From an uncultured Kiritimatiellota bacterium (GTDB taxonomy: Bacteria; Verrucomicrobiota; Kiritimatiellia; RFP12; UBA1067): DNA of 37,088 nucleotides. Below the pieces are notes generated by a model. It was not told the DNA's origin. It saw nothing but the letters and a program-made list of their open reading frames with translations, and searched no databases. The stretch is from assembly GCA_934635385.1 (NCBI GenBank), contig CAKTZI010000039.1, positions 1 to 37,088 on the forward strand, read 5' to 3'. This document shows, in pieces, positions 32,624 through 37,088 of the stretch. The position numbers were made by a program, and so were the translations under genes. Position 1 is the stretch's first letter. Each line of letters begins with the position of its first letter.

Positions 32624-33811
32624 TTATTCGAGCCGTGCCGTCTGACGCGGGTCAAAGGCGTCGCGCAGCCCCTCACCGACCAGCACCGTCAGCAGCATCA
32701 CGACGAAAAGCGCCAGCGACGGGAACAGGACGAGCCACCACGCGAAGCGGAACTGCTGGGCCTCCTGCAGGAGCTCGCCGCACGACGGCGTCATCGGCGG
32801 CAAGCCGAAGCCGAGGAAGTCAAGCGCCGCGAGTGAGCCGATCGCACCCATCAGGAGGAACGGGAAGAGCGTGATGAGCGGCGTCAGGGCGTTCGGGAGG
32901 ATATGCCCGAAGATGATGCGCGCGGACGAGAAGCCGCTGACCTTCGCCGCCTCGACGAACGTGCGGCGGCGGAGGCGCAGAACTTCCGCGCGCATGTAGT
33001 AGCTGACGGCGATCCAGTTGAAGATCGCGTAGCAGACAAGCAGCACCGCGAAGGAACGACCCACCGTCGAGCCGATGAAGATCATGACGTAGAGGAACGG
33101 AATCGCCGACCAGATCTCGGTGAACCGCTGCAGCAGGATGTCCGTCACGCCGCCGAAGTAGCCCTCGACCGCGCCGATGACGAGTCCGAAGAAGAGTCCC
33201 GACAGCGCGAGTGCCAACCCGAACAGCAACGCGATGCGCAACCCGTGGACGACGCGCGCATACACGTCGCGGCCGCCCGCGTCGATGCCGAACGGATGCT
33301 CGCGACAGGGGCGGAACGGAAACGAGATCTCCGGCGCGGGCCGCACCGTCACCGTCTCCTTCGGCGGCGCTTTCGGCTTCAGAAAGACGCGCGTGTAGCC
33401 GGAAAGCCGCGTCTTTCTGACATGATAGTCTCGGGAGAAATAATCGAATAATCGAATCATCGAATGGTCGAATGGGGGGACGAGAGAATACTCGTTGCCC
33501 GCGTCGGATTCGATTATTCGATCATTCGCCAATTCGATCATTTCCCCCTCCGGGCCTTCGTAGTCGACGACCGTGCCGTCGTCCAGCACGCTGAAACGTG
33601 CCGTCTTCACGTCGTACGTCTTCTCGACAACCGGCGTACGATATTTCTCCAACGTCGCCGTGTCGACGACGGCGCGCGGATCGCACGGGCAGACCCAATC
33701 GGCGCAGAGGCAGAAGACGAAAATCGCCCCCAACGCCCACAGCGCGTACCACGCGCGCTTGATGCGCCGGAACGCCCGCAGCCTTTTCTGGGTCAGGGGT
33801 GAGAACAGCAT
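32624..33811 (-). CDS. ABC peptide/oligopeptide transporter permease, YejE/OppC-like
   Basis: Inner-membrane permease subunit of a peptide importer. The 395-residue product has one N-terminal membrane helix, a large periplasmic loop and five C-terminal helices with the permease core HPFGIDAGGRDVYARVVHGLRIALLFG in loop position and the EAAKVSGFSSARIIFGHILPN coupling motif, ending DAFDPRQTARLE. It follows the YejE pattern. ATG 33811 is chosen because GAGG lies five bases upstream; GTG at 33817 is possible. Residues about 87-127 of the periplasmic loop are encoded by a CGAATGAT palindromic element. The rest of the transporter (YejA, YejB, ATPase) is not in the window, and the gene follows prmA. 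Confidence 0.85.
   Translation of the reverse strand: MLFSPLTQKRLRAFRRIKRAWYALWALGAIFVFCLCADWVCPCDPRAVVDTATLEKYRTPVVEKTYDVKTARFSVLDDGTVVDYEGPEGEMIELANDRIIESDAGNEYSLVPPFDHSMIRLFDYFSRDYHVRKTRLSGYTRVFLKPKAPPKETVTVRPAPEISFPFRPCREHPFGIDAGGRDVYARVVHGLRIALLFGLALALSGLFFGLVIGAVEGYFGGVTDILLQRFTEIWSAIPFLYVMIFIGSTVGRSFAVLLVCYAIFNWIAVSYYMRAEVLRLRRRTFVEAAKVSGFSSARIIFGHILPNALTPLITLFPFLLMGAIGSLAALDFLGFGLPPMTPSCGELLQEAQQFRFAWWLVLFPSLALFVVMLLTVLVGEGLRDAFDPRQTARLE
33432..33552. repeat. CGAATGAT palindromic element inside the YejE-like gene
   Basis: Left arm: GGGAGAAATAATCGAATAAT and more CGAATNAT copies; right arm: the reverse-complement words ending ATCATTTCCCCCTCC. The middle, about 35 bases, is unrelated. 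It is translated in frame. The sibling copy is inside hisC. Confidence 0.9.
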
Positions 33812-33818
33812 CGCCACC

Positions 33819-34658
33819 TCACAGCCGCCGTCGCAGCAAGCCCGTCGTCCATTCGCCCAGCGTCTTGCGCGAGACCTCCTCGAAGCCGCGCGCCGCGTAG
33901 GCGGCGAGGACGTCGGGATAAAGCGTCGTCAAGATGCCGGAAATGACGAGATGCCGTTTCGCACACGGCGCAATCTCGTCCGCAAAGCGAATGAGGAGCG
34001 GCCCCAGGATGTTCGCGACGACGAGATCGGCCGTGCCGAGGTCACGCTTCACGTTCGCGCCAAGACCATATTTGAAGAATGTGACCGCGACGCCGTTTGC
34101 AGCCGCGTTCTCGCGCGAGGCGTCAACGGCCTCTGGGTCGACGTCAAAGCCCGCGACCTTCCCACAGCCGAGCTTCGCGGCCGCGATGGACAGGATGCCC
34201 GAACCGCACCCCATGTCGAGGAACGAACCGACGGGCGCAAGCTCATCGATGTATTCGAGACAAGCGCGCGTCGTCTCGTGCTTGCCCGTGCCAAACGCCA
34301 TGCCGGGATCAAGCACGATCGGCACGCGATCGCCGTCGGGGACCTTCTCCCACGCCGGCACCGTCACGAGCCGCCGCCCGACGTTCTCCGTCTTGAAATG
34401 ACGGCGGTAGGCGAGCTTCCAGTCCTCGTCGGCAATCTCGCCCACCTCAATCGGCGCGTCCACGCCCACGATGCCCAGCGCAGCCCTGAGGCACGACTTC
34501 GCGGCCTCGGTCGCGGACGGATCCTCGAAGTAGATTCGCATCCGCGTGAAGTCCTCCTCGATGTCGCGGTAGGAGGACAAAATGAAGTCCCCTCCGTCGA
34601 AGACCTCGAAGAGGGGATTCACAAACCGTTCCAGGACGGAACAGCTGACGAACGTCAT
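33819..34658 (-). CDS. prmA: Ribosomal protein L11 methyltransferase
   Basis: Methylates ribosomal protein uL11 using S-adenosylmethionine. The 279-residue protein has the family substrate block EDWKLAYRRHFKTENVG, the DPGMAFGTGKHETTRACLE stretch, the SAM motif LDMGCGSGILSIAAAKLG and NILGPLLIRF. Its ATG overlaps the stop of the upstream small protein gene by one base (TAATG), with an AGAAGG site inside that gene. The YejE-like gene follows after its stop, so all three probably share a transcript. Confidence 0.92.
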   Translation of the reverse strand: MTFVSCSVLERFVNPLFEVFDGGDFILSSYRDIEEDFTRMRIYFEDPSATEAAKSCLRAALGIVGVDAPIEVGEIADEDWKLAYRRHFKTENVGRRLVTVPAWEKVPDGDRVPIVLDPGMAFGTGKHETTRACLEYIDELAPVGSFLDMGCGSGILSIAAAKLGCGKVAGFDVDPEAVDASRENAAANGVAVTFFKYGLGANVKRDLGTADLVVANILGPLLIRFADEIAPCAKRHLVISGILTTLYPDVLAAYAARGFEEVSRKTLGEWTTGLLRRRL

Positions 34659-34870
34659 TACTTCGCCTTCTTGGCGATGAGCTTCTTGACAACCGTCGGA
34701 CGCTGCACGAGGACGCGAACGTCTTCGTCGCCCATGAGCGCGACCTTCTCGGCGTCCATGCCGAACTTGACGAGACGCGCGCGCTGCGCCTTCGACTTGC
34801 GCGCCTTGCCGGCGGGCGTCTTGCACGGACGAACGTGAGATTCCTTGCGGAGTGTGCGACCAGTACCCAT
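34658..34870 (-). CDS. Small basic protein coupled to prmA, unknown function
   Basis: A 70-residue Lys/Arg-rich protein: a basic N-terminal half (TLRKESHVRPCK, GKARKSKAQRARLVKFGM) followed by a short acidic turn (AEKVALMGDEDVRVLVQRP) and a lysine tail. It is not a ribosomal protein I recognise. A promoter and an AGAGGTAG ribosome site are well placed, and its stop overlaps the prmA start. The size, charge and prmA link suggest it binds RNA or the ribosome; that is inference. Confidence 0.75.
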   Translation of the reverse strand: MGTGRTLRKESHVRPCKTPAGKARKSKAQRARLVKFGMDAEKVALMGDEDVRVLVQRPTVVKKLIAKKAK

Positions 34871-34917
34871 TTTTATCTACCTCTACTTTCTTCCTGTGGG
34901 AAAAATTATTGGCGCGT

Positions 34918-34926
34918 ATTATACCG
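34918..34926 (-). promoter_or_regulatory. Promoter of the small basic protein-prmA unit, -10 box GGTATAAT
   Basis: Minus-strand CGGTATAAT about 48 bases before the ATG at 34870. It is divergent from the hisC promoter about 60 bases away. Confidence 0.55.
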
Positions 34927-34981
34927 AATCCGCCGCGAGAACGCAAGTAGGGCCCGCACATTTGCGTGCGCGCGCGGAAAA

Positions 34982-34990
34982 TACTATAAT
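34982..34990 (+). promoter_or_regulatory. hisC promoter, -10 box TATAAT
   Basis: TACTATAAT ends nine bases before the ATG at 35000, so the mRNA should be leaderless or nearly so. A poor -35 box (TTTGCG) lies about 16 bases upstream. Confidence 0.55.
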
Positions 34991-34999
34991 ACGCGACCT

Positions 35000-36160
35000 A
35001 TGATGATTGCCCGCCATGTCCGCAAGCTCGCGGCGTACGTCCCCGGCGAACAGCCGAAGGCGACGGATGTCGTCAAGCTCAACACGAACGAAAACCCCTA
35101 CCCGCCCTCGCCGGCGTGCGCGAAGGTCCTGAAGTCGTTCGACCTCGACCGCCTCCGCCGCTACCCCGACCCCGTGTTCGCCGACCTCCGCGCCGCGCTC
35201 GCGCAGCTGAACGGCACGACGAGCGACCGCGTCTTCGTCGGCAACGGGTCGGACGAGATCCTCGCCCTCGCCGCCCGGGCGTTCGTCGAGGACGACGAGG
35301 CGATCGGCTCGCTCGACCCCTCCTATTCCCTCTACAAGACCCTCGCGGCGATCCGGAACGTGAAGTGGGTTGGCCTTGAGGAAATAATCGAATTGTCGAA
35401 TGATCGAATGACCGAATCGAATGACCGAATAATCGAATTGTCGAATGATCGAATATTCGAATGTGAAAGCTGCAACCCATCGACCACCAATTCGATCATT
35501 CGAAAATTCGATCATTCGATTATTTCCCCCTCCCCCAACGTCTCCCTCTTTCTCCTGACGAATCCGAACGCGCCGACGGGCGAATTCCGCGAATCGGCGG
35601 ACGTCGCGGCGTTCGCGAAGAGGTTTCGCGGCGTCGTCCTCGTGGACGAGGCCTACGCCGACTTCGCGCGGGCGAACTGCATGTCCCTCGCGACCGCAGC
35701 CCGAAACCGCAACGTCCTCGTCATGCGCACGTTCTCGAAGAGCTATTCGCTCGCGGGGCTGCGCGTCGGCTACTGCGTCGGCCCGAAGCCGCTCATCGAC
35801 GCGCTCTACAAGATCAAGGACTCGTACAACGTCGATGCCGTCGCCCAGGCCGTCGCCCTCGCCGCCGTGAAGGATCAGGCGTGGATGAAGGCGAATGTCG
35901 CGAAGGTCGTGAAGACGCGCGCCTGGTTTGCGAGCGAGCTGGCCGCGCGCGGCTGGGACGTCATCCCCTCCGAGGCGAACTTCGTCTTCGCGAAGCCGCC
36001 GCGCCCGCAGAAGGCCGCCGCGCTCTTCGCCGCGCTGAAGGCGAAAAACGTCTTCGTGCGCTACTTCAAGGGCCCGAAGACGGGCGACCGCCTGCGCATC
36101 ACCATCGGCACCGACGCCGAAATGAGGAAACTGTTGAGGGCGCTGGGTGCATTGACATGA
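35000..36160 (+). CDS. hisC: Histidinol-phosphate aminotransferase
   Basis: PLP enzyme that transaminates imidazole-acetol phosphate in histidine synthesis. The 386-residue product has the N-terminal KLNTNENPYPPSP, VGNGSDEILALAARAF, LLTNPNAPTGEF, VDEAYADF, the PLP lysine in TFSKSYSLAGLRVGYC, and the C-terminal FVRYFKGPKTGDRLRITIGT. Start is ATG 35000; the second ATG three bases on is possible, and there is no ribosome site. Residues about 127-178, between RNVKWVGLEE and NVSLFLLTNPNAP, are an insertion from a palindromic CGAATGAT element in place of the usual short loop. All catalytic residues remain, so it may work. No other his gene is adjacent. Confidence 0.92.
   Translation: MMIARHVRKLAAYVPGEQPKATDVVKLNTNENPYPPSPACAKVLKSFDLDRLRRYPDPVFADLRAALAQLNGTTSDRVFVGNGSDEILALAARAFVEDDEAIGSLDPSYSLYKTLAAIRNVKWVGLEEIIELSNDRMTESNDRIIELSNDRIFECESCNPSTTNSIIRKFDHSIISPSPNVSLFLLTNPNAPTGEFRESADVAAFAKRFRGVVLVDEAYADFARANCMSLATAARNRNVLVMRTFSKSYSLAGLRVGYCVGPKPLIDALYKIKDSYNVDAVAQAVALAAVKDQAWMKANVAKVVKTRAWFASELAARGWDVIPSEANFVFAKPPRPQKAAALFAALKAKNVFVRYFKGPKTGDRLRITIGTDAEMRKLLRALGALT
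35379..35532. repeat. CGAATGAT palindromic element inside hisC
   Basis: The ends GGAAATAATCGAA and TTCGATTATTTCC are exact inverses. The left part is about nine tandem 8-base CGAATNNT units; the right part is four units in reverse. A unique core of about 27 bases lies between. It adds roughly 50 codons without breaking the frame. Confidence 0.92.
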
Positions 36161-36270
36161 GCGACTGGAGAGTCAAGAGAAACACGAGACACCAGCGACA
36201 AAAGAGACCAACAGAGGCGATTGGGTCTCTCGCCCCTCGCGCCGCTCGCGACCCTCAAGTCAACCGTTGA
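36161..36270. repeat. Short-word repeat tract between hisC and the CoA ligase gene
   Basis: Degenerate GAGACACC / AGAGACC words on the left and CTCTCGCCC / CTCGCGCC words on the right, in roughly inverse order. It resembles the other short-word tracts. No clear promoter is seen in it. Confidence 0.5.
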
Positions 36271-36316
36271 AATCACCAGAACAGTGAATCTAACCAAATC
36301 CAAGGCAAATCCCATC

Positions 36317-37088
36317 ATGAACCCAATTTCTACGAACGACTACCTGCCCCGCGCCGAGCTCCAGGCGCGCCAGCTCGCGAAGCTCCAGAAGCTCATCCCC
36401 TACGAGTACGAGCGCGTCGCGCTCTTCCGCCGCCGCTGCGACGAGAAAGGCGTCAAGCCCCGCGACCTCGTCACGCTCGCCGACCTCGCGAAGTTCCCCT
36501 TCATGAAGAAGACGGATCTCCGCGACGAGTATCCGCTCGGCCTCACCGCCGCGCCGATGAAGGAGATCGTCCGCTTCCACTGCTCGTCGGGCACGACCGG
36601 CAAGCCGATCTGCATCCCGAACACGCAGAACGACATCGACGTCTGGGCGGACGCGACGGCGCGCTGCCTCGCGATGTTCGGCCTCTCCGACGCGGACGTC
36701 CTCCAGGTCAGCTACGGCTACGGGCTCTTCACCGGCGGCCTCGGCCTCCACTACGGCGGCGAACGGCTCGGCTGCGCGGTGCTCCCGACCTCGGCCGGCA
36801 ACACCGAGAAGCAGCTCATGCTCATGAAGGACCTCGGCTCGACCGCCATCGCCTGCACGCCGAGCTACTTCCTGCACATCATCGAGGTCGCCCGCAAGCT
36901 CGGCATCGAATTCCGCCGCGACACGAGGCTCCGGCACGGCATCTTCGGCGCCGAGCCGTGGACGGACGAGATGCGCGCGAAGATCGAGGCGGCGACGGGC
37001 ATCGTCGCGCACGACATCTACGGCCTCACCGAGATCTCCGGCCCCGGCGTCGCCGGCTCGTGCGGACACTGCCGCGGCCTCCACATCT
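36317..37088 (+). CDS. paaK: Phenylacetate-CoA ligase family protein (partial, runs off the end)
   Basis: The first 257 codons of an aryl-CoA ligase. The ATG at 36317 opens NPISTNDYLPRAEL; the AMP-binding loop FHCSSGTTGKPI comes near residue 90, then QVSYGYGLFTGGLGLHYG and FGAEPWTDEMR, and DIYGLTEISGPG near the edge. Gut anaerobes use such ligases to activate phenylacetate or indoleacetate, often paired with an indolepyruvate oxidoreductase. The gene is not interrupted within the window. The ribosome site is weak. Confidence 0.9.
   Translation, partial: MNPISTNDYLPRAELQARQLAKLQKLIPYEYERVALFRRRCDEKGVKPRDLVTLADLAKFPFMKKTDLRDEYPLGLTAAPMKEIVRFHCSSGTTGKPICIPNTQNDIDVWADATARCLAMFGLSDADVLQVSYGYGLFTGGLGLHYGGERLGCAVLPTSAGNTEKQLMLMKDLGSTAIACTPSYFLHIIEVARKLGIEFRRDTRLRHGIFGAEPWTDEMRAKIEAATGIVAHDIYGLTEISGPGVAGSCGHCRGLHI

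Overview
The window is a GC-rich (about 60-65% by eye) bacterial chromosome segment, coding mostly on the minus strand. The mix of genes points to the PVC superphylum, most likely a gut-type Kiritimatiellota or Lentisphaerota: BspA-like/beta-helix surface protein remnants, many AAA_14/DUF4143 ATPases, a XylR-type LacI/AraC regulator relic, and short-word repeats. This placement is inference; no marker gene fixes it.

Layout: 0.1-2.5 kb holds an ApbE lipoprotein, a YycJ-like metallo-hydrolase and YggS. 2.7-6.4 kb holds tRNA-Cys, fabG, fabD and nadB. 6.5-8.5 kb holds an AAA_14/DUF4143 pseudogene and about 1 kb of non-coding DNA rich in inverted repeats, with one good promoter and a possible structured RNA. 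8.5-11.6 kb (+ strand) holds a surface protein that has lost its beta-helix and an outer-membrane beta-barrel. 11.7-19.9 kb (- strand) is a complete Wadjet (JetABCD) SMC-type plasmid-defence operon followed by a NYN/zinc-ribbon protein. 20-29.9 kb holds a ketosynthase without its nucleophile, a purine permease, upp, an acyl-CoA synthetase, a thioredoxin-fold lipid- or redox-related protein, a pyridoxal kinase, a DMT transporter, an intact ketosynthase and a class II aldolase. 30-37 kb holds decayed carbohydrate genes, an intact AAA_14/DUF4143 ATPase, a broken XylR, a YejE-like permease, prmA with a coupled small basic protein, hisC and the start of a phenylacetate-CoA ligase.

Three patterns run across the window. 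First, short repeats with 8-9 bp periods or a 13-bp palindromic core occur between genes and also inside at least four otherwise intact proteins (ApbE, NadB, YejE, HisC), always keeping the frame and always in a loop or linker. The HisC and YejE insertions belong to one palindromic family. This is the most unusual feature of the region. Second, nearly every transcription unit starts with an extended -10 box TGNTATAMT, often only 6-10 nt from the start codon, implying leaderless mRNAs for jetA, the NYN gene, pdxY and hisC. Third, several accessory genes have decayed by clean internal deletion. Two AAA_14/DUF4143 genes also have related ATGGNATA-type repeats at their promoters.
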